Counted from the first letter of the stretch, positions 1 through 9,800 are shown. The stretch is 64,000 bases of DNA from Branchiostoma belcheri (GCF_001625305.1 NW_017802947.1:62001-126000); one strand, 5' to 3'. Numbers and translations: made by a program. Notes: generated by a model not told the origin, from the sequence alone.

Positions 1-370
1 TGTCAGAAATATGCCGCTGTATATAGTTTGACATTTATTTTGCTGGTGATTTGTGAACCAAAGGATGTGAGTGGCACCATACAAACGAGCCTGAACTACC
101 TAGGGACTAGAATAGCCGGTGCCGACAAAATTGAATCTTCATGGTGCCATCTAACGTTACAAACATCTGCCCCCCCCCCCGTGGCACTGACCATCTGTTT
201 CCACTACCTCAAATACCTTTACCCTCCTAACTTACATTTGAAGCTACATGTCAATCCTATAAGTGCTGCTGAAATACCTTAGAAAGCCACTAGAATGCCC
301 CAATTCAAACTTAACCTTCCCTTTCCACACTCATGCTACCTACAAAAAACTGTAAAAAAACATCCACAAC
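1..370. repeat. Partial copy of MITE-like repeat B (long form)
   Basis: This stretch closely matches 2821-3185 and 6207-6555, including the block beginning TGTCAGAAATRTGCCGCTGT and a C homopolymer near 171. Its left end is cut by the window start. Its right part stops near 370, where repeat A begins, without the 3' terminal repeat seen in other copies. I see no exon here; the small ORF through it is non-coding by comparison with its copies. Confidence 0.7.
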
Positions 371-388
371 TAGAGTTCCACGATCTCA

Positions 389-1740
389 TACCTTCGCCAA
401 ATGATGTTAGCCTTTATGAATAAGAAATATACTAATCACCCTGATTATGCAAATAGGATCCTCAATTGCATGAATTATATCAGTCTGTTGATCATATTCT
501 CCACCAAAAGACAGTCTTATCTTAACAAAGAATGCCATTTTCTCATAAATTATACAAATGTGGTCCTTATTTGAATAAGTTATGTTATTTATGTTCACCT
601 TCACTTAACTTTCAAACACCCCAAGTATGAAATTCCAGGCAGTTACCACTACGCAATTATAACATTTTCTCAGTAATTATGCAAATTAAGTCTTCATTTG
701 CATAATCAACATTTGCCTGTGTTTCTCTCGTTCTTAATAACATATGTTACAAGCTTGAACTTCCTATCATGGAATGCAGCTGATTTATAGAATTTCCTCA
801 TTAATTATGCAAATTACATCAATATTTGCATAATTGTAATATCATTATGTCAAGCATCACTTAAGCTACCTACATACCAAAAATCACGATGATCCATCAA
901 TCGGTTCTTGAGTTATCCTCTTTTAAACATTTGTCCTTTAAACCCCCCTGCAGTTCTAGAGCAAGCCGCTAGGGGGCCTAAACTCACGTCACTTCTTCCC
1001 CAGCACAAGAGCTACCTACCATCTAAATTTCGTCACCCTACCATGTCTGGATCTGGAGATATCAAAACCGGAAGTTCAGCTGCAGTACCATAACAAGCCG
1101 CTAGGGGGTCCAAAATCTAATCATTTTGAGGTCTCATCAAGACCTACCCATCTACCAAGTATCAAGACAATCCATCAAGGCCTTCTCAAGTTATCGTGTT
1201 GACAGACAGACAGACAGACACACACACACACACACACATACACGACCNNNNNNNNNNNNNNNNNNNNTGCAAATTAGCTCCTGATTTTCATAATTGTCAT
1301 CTGATTATGCCAAGCATCACTTCCGCTATCTACATGCCAAAAATGACTACAATCCGTCAACCGGTTTTTGAGTTATGCTCCTTCGAAAATGTTTCAACAA
1401 ATGCTTCTGCAGTTCCAGAACAAGCTGTTAGGGGGCCCGAAACTCATGTCACTTTTCCCTACCCAACGAGCTATCTACCAACCAAAATTACGTGACCCTA
1501 GCATGTCCAGATCGCGAGATATGAAAACTGGAAGTTCTGCTGCAGTACCAACAAAAGCCGCCAGGGGGCCCAAAATCTAATCATTTCTAGGTCTCATCAA
1601 GACCTACCTACGTACCAAGTTTCATGACAATGCATATTAAGCTTCTTGAGTTATGCTGTTCACAAACGGACAAACGGACAGACGGACAAACGGACAGACG
1701 GACAAACGCTACTGGAAACATAACCTTTTTGGCGAAGGTA
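389..1740. mobile_element. MITE-like repeat A, copy 1 (compound, contains a gap)
   Basis: The element starts TACCTTCGCCAAA (389-401) and ends with the exact inverse TTTGGCGAAGGTA (1728-1740), a 13-bp terminal inverted repeat. It has no long ORF, so it is a non-autonomous element. The 3' part carries the blocks GCCGCTAGGGGGCC and CCAAGTTTCATGACAAT and a (GGACAAAC)n-type tail. This 3' module appears twice, at about 905-1247 and after the N gap at 1268-1725, so the copy is compound or misassembled at the gap. Several ATGCAAAT octamers lie in the 5' part. Confidence 0.65.
1248..1267. other. Assembly gap (20 N)
   Basis: A run of 20 N lies next to a (GACA)n(CA)n tract at 1199-1240, inside repeat A. 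The uniform length of all three gaps in this window suggests a placeholder size, so the true distance is unknown. Confidence 0.98.
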
Positions 1741-1760
1741 ACAAGTGCTCAAATATCTCA

Positions 1761-2136
1761 TACCTTCATCATGAATGAGTCTGGGCCGTCAGAAATGTGC
1801 CGCTGTATATACCTTGAATTTTATTTTGTTGGTTTGTGAACCAAAGGATGTTAGTGGCACCATACAAGCGAGCCTTTGGTCGCCTGTACTACCTAGGGAG
1901 TAGAATAGCCGGTGCCGACAAAATTGAATCGTCATGGTGCCATCTAACATTACAAACATCTGTCTCCCCCCCACCCCCGAGCTGTGACCATCCGTTTCCG
2001 CCACCTCAAATACCTTTACCCTAGCATACATTTGAAGCTACATGATACATACATCACAACCCAAGTTATAACCGATTAGAAAATCAGCAACCCCTATGTA
2101 TGGTGTACCTAAACTTATAACCTTCTGACGAAGGTA
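1761..2136. mobile_element. MITE-like repeat B, short form, copy 1
   Basis: The copy starts TACCTTCATCATGAA and ends TTCTGACGAAGGTA. The ends are imperfect inverted repeats that share the TACCTTC core with repeat A. A 20-base spacer separates it from repeat A; the same A-spacer-B arrangement recurs at 3925-5140. It lies just upstream of the first sushi exon and has no coding capacity. Confidence 0.6.
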
Positions 2137-2170
2137 ATAACTCTTTCCTTACAATGTTTCTTGGTTTTAG

Positions 2171-2347
2171 GGGTGGAATGCCCATATCGGATGGCCCCAG
2201 TAAATGGAGCTCAGAGTTCTGAAGGACCGTACTTTTCCGGAGACCAGGTCACGTACAGCTGTGATGAGGGATACGAACTGGATGGATCCACTAGTGCGAC
2301 GTGTCTGCCGACCACAATGTGGAGTGATGATGTTCCAACTTGTCAAC
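2171..2347 (+). CDS. Sushi/CCP exon 1 (type A)
   Basis: This 177-bp phase 1-1 exon follows a TTGGTTTTAG acceptor and is followed by the donor GTAAGT at 2348. It encodes one sushi (complement control protein) module: CPYRMAPVNG at the start, second cysteine in TYSCDEGYEL, third in ATC, then W and the last cysteine in VPTC. The four cysteines and the tryptophan between the third and fourth fit the family. Sushi modules bind proteins or glycans outside the cell. It is nearly identical to exons 5556-5732 and 8501-8677. Confidence 0.93.
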
Positions 2348-2530
2348 GTAAGTACCTAGGTTCTGAAACAGATTGTCCCTTTGAAAATGATGCAAAAATT
2401 AGAGATGTTAAATCAACTCTTTAAAAAAATAATAATGAGGTAATAAACGAGTAACATGTTTTATCTATTTATCGAGATTTACCACATATTGTATTCTGGA
2501 TATCCTCCTTACAATGTTTCTTGGTTTTAG

Positions 2531-2713
2531 GGGTGCAATGCCCATATCGGATGGCCCCAGAAAATGGAGCCCAGAGTTCTGAAGGACCGTACTATTACGG
2601 GGACGAGGTCACGTACAGCTGTGATCAGGGATACGAACTGGCCCCGGGCGGAGCCTCTAGTGTAACGTGTCAGGCGGACGAAACTTGGAGTGCTGATGTT
2701 CCAACTTGCCAAC
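2531..2713 (+). CDS. Sushi/CCP exon 2 (type B)
   Basis: This 183-bp phase 1-1 exon has a TTTTAG acceptor and a GTAAGT donor at 2714. It encodes a sushi module with four cysteines and the conserved tryptophan (QADETWSADVPTC). Type B differs from type A by the longer APGGASSVTC loop. Its unit-2 equivalent is 5916-6098. Confidence 0.93.
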
Positions 2714-2794
2714 GTAAGTGACTATGCTTTAAAAGAAGGTTTTGCATTTGAAAAGGATACAAAAATTATCTCAAACAAGAGCTCAAATACCTCA

Positions 2795-3548
2795 TACCTT
2801 CATCATGTATGAGTTTGGGCTGTCAGAAATGTGCCGCTGTATATGGTTTGGCATTTATTTTGCTGGTGGTTTGTGAACCAAAGGATGTGAGTGGCACCAT
2901 ACAAACGAGCCTGAACTACCTAGGGACTAGAATAGCCGGTGCCGACAAAATTGAATCGTCATGGTGCCATCTAACGTTACAAACATCTGCCCCCCCCCGT
3001 GGCACTGACCATCTGTTTCCACTACCTCAAATACCTTTACCCTCCTCGCTTACATTTGAAGCTACATGTCAATCCTATAAGTGTTGCTGCAATATCTTAG
3101 AAAGCCAATAGAATGCCCCAATTCAAACTTAACCTTCCTTTTCCACACTCATGCTACCTACAAAAAACTGTAAAAAACATCCACAACAAAAAAAGTGATC
3201 CCGTCTAGTCACACTCCATCATAAAATGACAATAGAAGCTAGCTCCAAAAAGCAGTTATCTTGCTGAAAAACCACACCAGATACCTATTGCCCAAACATG
3301 TATGTCCGAGTCAAAAATAAAGACCATAGCATGTCCACACCACGAGATATCATACCCATGTACCCCACTTCAGTACCTTCCAAACTTCTAGTGTACCCAA
3401 AATTGACCTTGAACTTTATTTTCCGAACCTCATTCTACCTACAAAATATCATAAAGATACATACACCACACCCCGATTTATAATCGATTACGAAATCAGC
3501 AACCCCTATGTATGGTGTACCTAAACTTAAAACCCTCTGACGAAGGTA
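2795..3548. mobile_element. MITE-like repeat B, long form, copy 1
   Basis: It begins TACCTTCATCATG and ends TCTGACGAAGGTA. It is about 754 bp, twice the short form, through an extra internal block (3100-3480). It lies in the intron between sushi exons 2 and 3, and the same element occupies the same intron in unit 2 (6180-6910). No exon is seen inside. Confidence 0.6.
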
Positions 3549-3662
3549 ATAACTCCTTCGTAAACAATAACGAAATAAACGAGTAACATTTTTCATCCAT
3601 TTATCTATCTTTACCACATATTGTATTTTGGACGTCCTCCTCACAATGTTTCTTGGTTTTAG

Positions 3663-3845
3663 GGGTGCAATGCCCATATCGGATGGCCCCAGAAAATGGA
3701 GCTCAGAGTTCTGAAGGACCGTACTATTACGAGGACGTGGTCACGTACAGCTGTGATCTGGGATACGAACTGGCCCCGGGCGGAGCCTCTAGTGTAACGT
3801 GTCAGGCGGACGAAACTTGGAGTGCTGATGTTCCAACTTGCCAAC
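3663..3845 (+). CDS. Sushi/CCP exon 3 (type B')
   Basis: This 183-bp phase 1-1 sushi exon has a TTTTAG acceptor and a GTAAGT donor at 3846. It is a type B relative with YYYEDVVTYSC in the middle, all four cysteines and the tryptophan. By eye its sequence is the same as 7025-7207, which implies a very recent duplication or gene conversion. Confidence 0.93.
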
Positions 3846-3924
3846 GTAAGTGACTATGCTTGAAAACAAGGTTTTGCCTTTGAAAACGATAAGAATTATC
3901 TCAAACAAGAAATCCACGATCTCA

Positions 3925-4744
3925 TACCTTCGCCAAATGACGTTAACCCTTCAATTTTAATCATTGATTTCGCAAATAAGAGCCCCATTTGCATGGGTTA
4001 CATCAGTTGATCATATTCTCCACCCAACGACAGCCTTATCTTAATAAAAAACGTCATAATTTGAATAAATTATCTTTATTGATGTTGACCATCACTTAAC
4101 TTCCAAATGCAGCAAGTATGAAATTCCCAGCAATTACAACTATGAAGTCATAGAAATTTGTCGTTAATTATGCAAATAAGGTCTTCATTCTCAGATGTTT
4201 TTCTCGTTCTCAAGTACATGCTACAAGTGTTCCATGGTCCTATTATCGAACAAAGCAGATTTATAGAATTTACCCATTAATTATGCAAATTAGCTCCTGA
4301 TTTTCATAATTGTCATCTGATTATGTTAAGCATCACTTCCGCTATCTACATGCCAAAAATGACTACAATCCGTCAACCGGTTTTTGAGTTATCCTCCTTC
4401 GAAAATGTTTCAACAAATGCTTCTGCAGTTCCAGAACAAGCTGTTAGGGGGCCCAAACTCATGTCACTTTTTCCCTACCCCAAGAGCTATCTACCAACCA
4501 AAATTCGTGACCCTAGCATGTCCAGATCGCGAGATATGAAAACTGGAAGTTCTGCTGCAGTACCAACAAAAGCCGCCAGGGGGCCCAAAATCTAATCATT
4601 TCTAGGTCTCATCAAGACCTACCTACATACCAAGTTTCATGACAATGCATATTAATCTTCTTGAGTTATGCTGTTCACAAACGGACAGACGGACAAACGG
4701 ACAAACGCTACTGAAAAGTTAACATAACCTTCTTGGCGAAGGTA
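3925..4744. mobile_element. MITE-like repeat A, copy 2
   Basis: TACCTTCGCCAAA at 3925-3937 pairs with CTTGGCGAAGGTA at 4732-4744, with one mismatch in 13. At about 820 bp this is the least disturbed copy and shows the normal single 3' module with its (GGACAAAC)n-type tail. ATGCAAAT octamers occur at 4170-4177 and 4283-4290. It lies in the intron after sushi exon 3. Confidence 0.65.
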
Positions 4745-4764
4745 ACAAGAGCTCAAATACCTCA

Positions 4765-5140
4765 TACCTTCATCATGAATGAGTTTGGGCTGTCAGAAAT
4801 GTGCCGCTGTATATACCTTGAATTTAATTTTGCTGGTTTGTGAACCGAAGGATGTTAGTGGCACCATACAAGCGAGCCTTTGGTCGCCTGAACTACCTAG
4901 GGAGTAGAATAGCCGGTGCCGACAAAATTGAATCGTGATGGTGCCATCTAACATTACAAACATCTGTCTCCCCCCCCACCCCGAGCTGTGACCATCCGTT
5001 TCCGCCACCTCAAATACCTTTACCCTAGCATACATTTGAAGCTACATGTTACATACATCACAACTCCAGTTATAACCGATTAGAAAATCAGCAACCCCTA
5101 TGTATGGTGTACCTAAACTTATGACCTTCTGACGAAGTTA
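4765..5140. mobile_element. MITE-like repeat B, short form, copy 2
   Basis: It matches 1761-2136 over its length and has the same 20-base spacer to the repeat A copy before it. The 3' terminal repeat is slightly mutated (GACGAAGTTA). No coding capacity. Confidence 0.6.
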
Positions 5141-5262
5141 ATAACTCTTTCGTAAATAGTAATGAATTGATGTAATAAACGAGTAACATGTTTTATCTAT
5201 TTATCGAGATTTCCCACATATTGTATTCTGGACATCCACCTTACAATGTTTTTTGGTGTTAG

Positions 5263-5302
5263 GGGTGGAATGCCCATATCGGATGGCCCCAGTAAATGGA
5301 GC
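5263..5302 (+). pseudogene. Broken sushi exon (type A, first 40 bases only)
   Basis: A normal acceptor (AG at 5261-5262) and the first 13 codons of a type A sushi exon (CPYRMAPVNGA) are present. The sequence then switches abruptly at about 5303 to a retrotransposon-derived segment. Three of four cysteines and the donor are missing, so it cannot supply a working module. An intact type A exon lies 254 bases downstream at 5556. Confidence 0.85.
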
Positions 5303-5520
5303 TGAACAATGTCGTCCCTCAACTTTCTTCCCTCCCTCTTCAACTGATATATTGTCACAGGAATGTTGGCACGAACTCTGTTTAGTCTTTCAAGGGCAGA
5401 GAGACGTTGTGAGACGGAGTCCTCGAACATTTTCCTGTCCGCGATGGAGTCTATCAAACAAGTTTCCAGTTTGTTTACGCTGTCCTGGACTTGAGCATTG
5501 AAGTAAATAGGGAGTGTATT
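5303..5520 (-). mobile_element. Short copy of an antisense retrotransposon ORF1 fragment
   Basis: This segment matches 8253-8460. On the minus strand it reads MIDSIADRKMFEDSVSQRL, the start of the coiled-coil ORF seen in full at 7923-8402, with small indels. Its left border cuts a sushi exon, and its right border joins the normal pre-exon sequence (TATTCTGGACATCC) of the next type A exon. It was probably copied together with that exon. Confidence 0.7.
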
Positions 5521-5555
5521 CTGGACATCCTCCTTACAATGTTTCTTGGTTTTAG

Positions 5556-5732
5556 GGGTGGAATGCCCATATCGGATGGCCCCAGTAAATGGAGCTCAGA
5601 GTTCTGAAGGACCGTACTATTCCGGGGACCAGGTCACGTACAGCTGTGATGAGGGATACGAACTGGATGGATCCACTAGTGCGACGTGTCTGCCGAACAC
5701 AATGTGGAGTGATGATGTTCCAACTTGTCAAC
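5556..5732 (+). CDS. Sushi/CCP exon 4 (type A, unit 2)
   Basis: This 177-bp phase 1-1 exon has acceptor TTTTAG and donor GTAAGT at 5733. It encodes a complete sushi module with four cysteines and the tryptophan, differing from exon 1 by a few residues (PYYSGDQ, LPNTMW). It opens the second tandem unit. Confidence 0.93.
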
Positions 5733-5915
5733 GTAAGTACCTAGGTTCTAAAACAAGATTGTCCCTTTGAAAATGATGCAAAAATTAGAGATGTTAAATC
5801 AACTCTTTAAAAAATAATAATGAGGTAATAAACGAGTAACATGTTTTATCTATTTATCGAGATTTACCACATGTTGTATTCTGGACATCCTCCTTACAAT
5901 ATTTCTTGGTTTTAG

Positions 5916-6098
5916 GGGTGCAATGCCCATATCGGATGGCCCCAGAAAATGGAGCTCAGAGTTCTGAAGGACCGTACTTTTTCGGGGACGAGGTCACGTA
6001 CAGCTGTAATCAGGGATACGAACTGGCCCCGGGCGGAGCCTCTAGTGTAACGTGTCAGGCGGACACAACTTGGAGTGCTGATGTTCCAACTTGCCAAC
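5916..6098 (+). CDS. Sushi/CCP exon 5 (type B, unit 2)
   Basis: This 183-bp phase 1-1 exon has donor GTAAGT at 6099. It encodes a complete sushi module with PYFFGDEVTYSC and QADTTWSADVPTC. It is the unit-2 counterpart of 2531-2713, exactly 3385 bases away. Confidence 0.93.
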
Positions 6099-6179
6099 GT
6101 AAGTGACTATGCTTTAAAAGAAGGTTTTGCATTTGAAAAGGATACAAAAATTATCTCAAAGAAGAGCTCAAATACCTCA

Positions 6180-6910
6180 TACCTTCATAATGTATGAGTT
6201 TGGGCTGTCAGAAATGTGCCGCTGTATATGGTTTGGCATTTATTTTGCTGGTGGTTTGTGAACCAAAGGATGTGAGTGGCGCCATACAAACGAGCCTGAA
6301 CTACCTAGGGACTAGAATAGCCGGTGCCGACAAAACTGAATCGTCATGGTGCCATCTAACGTTACAAACATCTGCCCCCCCCCGTGGCACTGACCATCTG
6401 TTTCCACTACCTCAAATACCTTTACCCTCCTCGCTTACATTTGAAGCTACTGCTGCAATATCTTAGAAAGCCAATAGAATGCCCCAATTCAAACTTAACC
6501 TTCCTTTTCCACACTCATGCTACCTACAAAAAACTGTAAAAAAACATCCACAACAAAAAAGTTATCCCGTCTTGTCACACTCCATCATAAAATGACAAGA
6601 GAAGCTCCAAAAAGCAGTTATTTTGCTGAAAAACCACACCAGATACCTATTGCCCAAACATCTATTTCCGAGTCAAAACTCAAGACCATAGCATGTCCAC
6701 ACCACGAGATATCATACCCATCTACCCCACTTCTGTACCTTCCAAACTTCTAGTGTACCCAAAATTGACCTTGAAATTTATTTTCCGAACCTCATTCTAC
6801 CTACAAAATATCATAAAGATACATACATCACACCCCGATTTATAACCGATTACGAAATCAGCAACCCCTTTGAGTGGTGTACCTAAACTTATAAACTTCT
6901 GACGAAGGTA
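6180..6910. mobile_element. MITE-like repeat B, long form, copy 2
   Basis: It matches 2795-3548 and sits in the same intron of the next unit. It starts TACCTTCATAATG and ends TCTGACGAAGGTA. A short internal deletion near 6450 distinguishes it from the first long copy. Confidence 0.6.
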
Positions 6911-7024
6911 ATAACTCCTTCGTAAACAATAACGAAATAAACGAGTAACATTTTTCATCTATTTATCTAGATATACCACATATTGTATTCAGGACGTCCT
7001 CCTCACAATGTTTCTTTGTTTTAG

Positions 7025-7207
7025 GGGTGCAATGCCCATATCGGATGGCCCCAGAAAATGGAGCTCAGAGTTCTGAAGGACCGTACTATTACGAGGACGT
7101 GGTCACGTACAGCTGTGATCTGGGATACGAACTGGCCCCGGGCGGAGCCTCTAGTGTAACGTGTCAGGCGGACGAAACTTGGAGTGCTGATGTTCCAACT
7201 TGCCAAC
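7025..7207 (+). CDS. Sushi/CCP exon 6 (type B', unit 2)
   Basis: This 183-bp phase 1-1 sushi exon has donor GTAAGT at 7208. It has four cysteines and the conserved tryptophan, and I see no difference from 3663-3845. Confidence 0.93.
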
Positions 7208-7286
7208 GTAAGTGACTTTGCTTTAAAACAAGGTTTTGCATTTGAAAACGATAAGAATTATCTCAAACAAGAAATCCACGATCTCA

Positions 7287-7790
7287 TACCTTCGCCAAAT
7301 GACGTTAACCCTTCAGGTTGAGGAATTATACAATTTTAATCATTGATTTCGCAAATAAGAGCCCCATTTGCATGGGTTACATCAGTTGATCATATTCTCC
7401 ACCCAACGACAGCCTTATCTTAATACAAAACGTCATAATTTGAATAAATTATCTTTATTGATGTTGACCATCACTTAACTTCCAAATGCAGCAAGTATGA
7501 AATTCCCAGCAATTACAACTATGAAATTATAGCAATTTCTCATTAATTATGCAAATAAGGTCTTAATTTACATAATCTACATCCTCAGATGTTTTTCTCG
7601 TTCTCAAGTACATGTCACAAGTGTTCCATGGTCCTATTATCGAACAAAGCAGATTTATTGAATTTATCCATTAATTATGCAAATTAGCTCCTGATTTTCA
7701 TAATTGTCATCTGATTATGTCAAGCATCACTTCCGCTATCTACATGCCAAAAATGACTACAATCCGTCAACCGGTTCTTGAGTTATCCTC
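7287..7790. mobile_element. MITE-like repeat A, copy 3 (3' truncated)
   Basis: It starts TACCTTCGCCAAA at 7287 and follows copy 2 closely as far as GAGTTATCCTC near 7790. There it breaks into retrotransposon ORF1 sequence, so the 3' terminal repeat is missing. ATGCAAAT octamers lie at 7549-7556 and 7677-7684. Confidence 0.65.
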
Positions 7791-8460
7791 AAAAACCGGT
7801 TGGGGTGCAGGATGTTTGCTGTTACTGCCCTTGTGTTGGAGTCGCCAAGAATTAGAATGTCTAGTTGCGTGTCTTTGTTGGTTTGCTGATTGGACTTGAT
7901 TGTTTCGTCGGGCACTGGCACTTCACGGCGGACCCGTCACGCGCAGACTGATTAGCTTTTGAATCTGCATCTTGTGCGTCGCGTGTTTTGACACAGGGCG
8001 CGAACTGTCGGCGTCAGAAGGATCAGAGACTTCACTCAGGACCGCGAAACGGTTTTGTACATTCACCGAGGCTACTTCGTGTAACAGCTTGTTAACACGT
8101 TCGGAATCTTGAGCTGTGGAGTGTTCATCTGTTGTTTGAGATTCCGTTGATTTTACTTTGACTGAGGTGTTCTGAACTATAGCAGTTAGTTCTTCGAGCT
8201 GTACCCGTAGCGTCCCGATTTGGCGTTCAAGGTCGCGTTTCACACCTTCTAGCCGAACAATGTCGTCCCTCAACTTTCTTCCCTCTTCAACTGATATATT
8301 GTCACAGGAATGTTGGCACGAATTCTGTTTAGTTTCAAGGGCAGAGAGACGTTGTGAGACGGAGTCCTCGAACATTTTCCTGTCCGCGATGGAGTCTATC
8401 AAACAAGTTTCCAGTTTGTTTACGCTGTCCTGGACTTGAGCATTGAAGTGAATAGAGAGT
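7791..8460 (-). mobile_element. Antisense LINE-type ORF1 fragment: coiled coil plus GDSNTR motif
   Basis: The minus-strand ORF 8402-7923 (159 aa) is rich in heptad-like charged stretches (RDDIVRLEGVKRDLERQIG), suggesting a coiled coil. After a frameshift near 7920 the minus strand continues with LDILILGDSNTR at about 7860-7825. This resembles block I (GDS) of SGNH/GDSL esterase domains. A coiled coil with a downstream SGNH esterase is known in ORF1 of CR1-type LINEs, and SGNH domains also occur in some DIRS-like elements. It is a dead fragment with no RT beside it, lying in a gene 1 intron just before sushi exon 7. Confidence 0.6.
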
Positions 8461-8500
8461 GTATTCTGGACACCCTCCTTACAATGTTTCTTGGTTTTAG

Positions 8501-8677
8501 GGGTGGAATGCCCATATCGGATGGCCCCAGTAAATGGAGCTCAGAGTTCTGAAGGACCGTACTTTTCCGGGGACCAGGTCACGTACAGCTGTGATGAGGG
8601 ATACGAACTGGATGGATCCACTAGTGCGACGTGTCTGCCGAACACAATGTGGAGTGATGATGTTCCAACTTGTCAAC
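8501..8677 (+). CDS. Sushi/CCP exon 7 (type A, unit 3)
   Basis: This 177-bp phase 1-1 exon has acceptor TTTTAG and donor GTAAGT at 8678. It encodes a complete sushi module, nearly the same as exons 1 and 4. It opens the third, shorter unit. Confidence 0.93.
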
Positions 8678-8863
8678 GTAAGTACCTAGGTTTTAAAACA
8701 AGATTGTCCCTTTGATGAAAATGATGCAAAAATTAGAGATGTTAAATCAACTCTTTAAAAAATAATAATGAGGTAATAAACGAGTAACATGTTTTATCTA
8801 TCTATCGAGATTTACCACATATTGTATTCTGGACATCCTCCTTACAATGTTTCTTGGTTTTAG

Positions 8864-9040
8864 GGGTGCAATGCCCATATCGGATGGCCCCAGAAAATGG
8901 AGCTCAGAGTTCTGAAGGACCGTACTATTTCGGGGACCAGGTCACGTACAGCTGTGACCAGGGATACGAACTGGACGGAGCCTCCGGTGTAACGTGTCAG
9001 GCGGACCAAACATGGAGTGCTACTGTTCCAACTTGTAACG
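8864..9040 (+). CDS. Sushi/CCP exon 8 (type B'', last sushi module)
   Basis: This 177-bp phase 1-1 exon has acceptor TTTTAG and a weaker donor GTGCGT at 9041. The module has four cysteines and the tryptophan (QADQTWSATVPTC), but the APGGAS loop is shortened to DGAS and the end reads CNG instead of CQR. It is the most divergent of the set. It lies next to the EGF block and its phase allows direct splicing to an EGF exon. Confidence 0.92.
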
Positions 9041-9414
9041 GTGCGTACACATAGGTTTTGAAGAAGGTTAGCCTTTGGATACAATGCATGCAAAATTTCG
9101 CAATGATTTTACATGTATACAATTGTTTTTCACACCTATGAAGTGGAGTCTGTTTTAACCTGGATGATGTTTGATATGTATGTCAAGATCGGTGAAATGG
9201 AATTCGATGATTTTTAGCAGGTGTGTCCATTGGGTAAAGTGGATTGTGTAGGTCGACATTTTCCTCTGTTGATTGACCTTGGTACTGCAGAAGGAATTTG
9301 AAAAAAATATCTGGAGTGTCTGTGGATGTGATGTTACGGTGACATATAGTTGTAGAGATAAATATTTACCTCGGTAAACAATTTCATCAGGTTGGTAAAC
9401 GAATGAATAGCAAA

Positions 9415-9800
9415 GTTCTTTGATCACAACCATTTATTTTTTTACGAGCCAACGTTTCGATGACCGTCTGTCATCTTCATCAGGGCAATTCTGACTGGTT
9501 TACTGTGCACTGACGATAGATGTTACTTGGTGCAAAGTGCACTAAAGGTGTTACATGGTTCACAGTGACTGTTACTTGGTTCACAGTGCACTTAAGCTAG
9601 TTTTTACTGTTAACAATATACATAGTGCAATTGTGACATACATAGGCATTGTTGCATCATAGGGACATATGCGGTTCCAAATTTAAAGCGTTTCTATATA
9701 TAAAATAAAATTTGTTAACTAACAATACTGAGCTATCGCAGTCCCATATAGACATTTTGGGACTGCAATAGCTCAGTATTGTTAGTTAATTAACAATTAA
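9415..9800 (-). repeat. Dispersed repeat shared with 56.5 kb
   Basis: Both places share CGATGACCGTCTGTCATCTT and GGGCAATTCTGACTGG, then a poorly conserved GTTACTTGGT-rich part, then AACAATACTGAGCTAT. Read on the minus strand, the first block looks like the tail of an element ORF (DEDDRRSSKR) followed by a non-coding end, so it is probably the end of a retroelement. The family cannot be named from the sequence alone. Confidence 0.6.
9715..9789. repeat. 32-bp inverted repeat (hairpin), 11-base loop
   Basis: Arm 9715-9746 and arm 9758-9789 are reverse complements with a single mismatch (CGATAG against CAATAG in the same sense). The 56.8 kb copy of the surrounding repeat has only one arm, so the second arm was added here, for example by tail-to-tail joining of two element ends. 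Confidence 0.85.

Noticed and set aside
2527..7206. Recurrent 61-residue minus-strand ORFs opposite sushi exons (MASWNISTPS...)
   Set aside because: Shadows of the + strand sushi exons, repeated because the exons are repeated.
1..9040. CRISPR-like regular repeats
   Set aside because: The repeats are kilobase-scale exon and transposon duplications in a eukaryotic gene; there are no short direct repeats with unique spacers.
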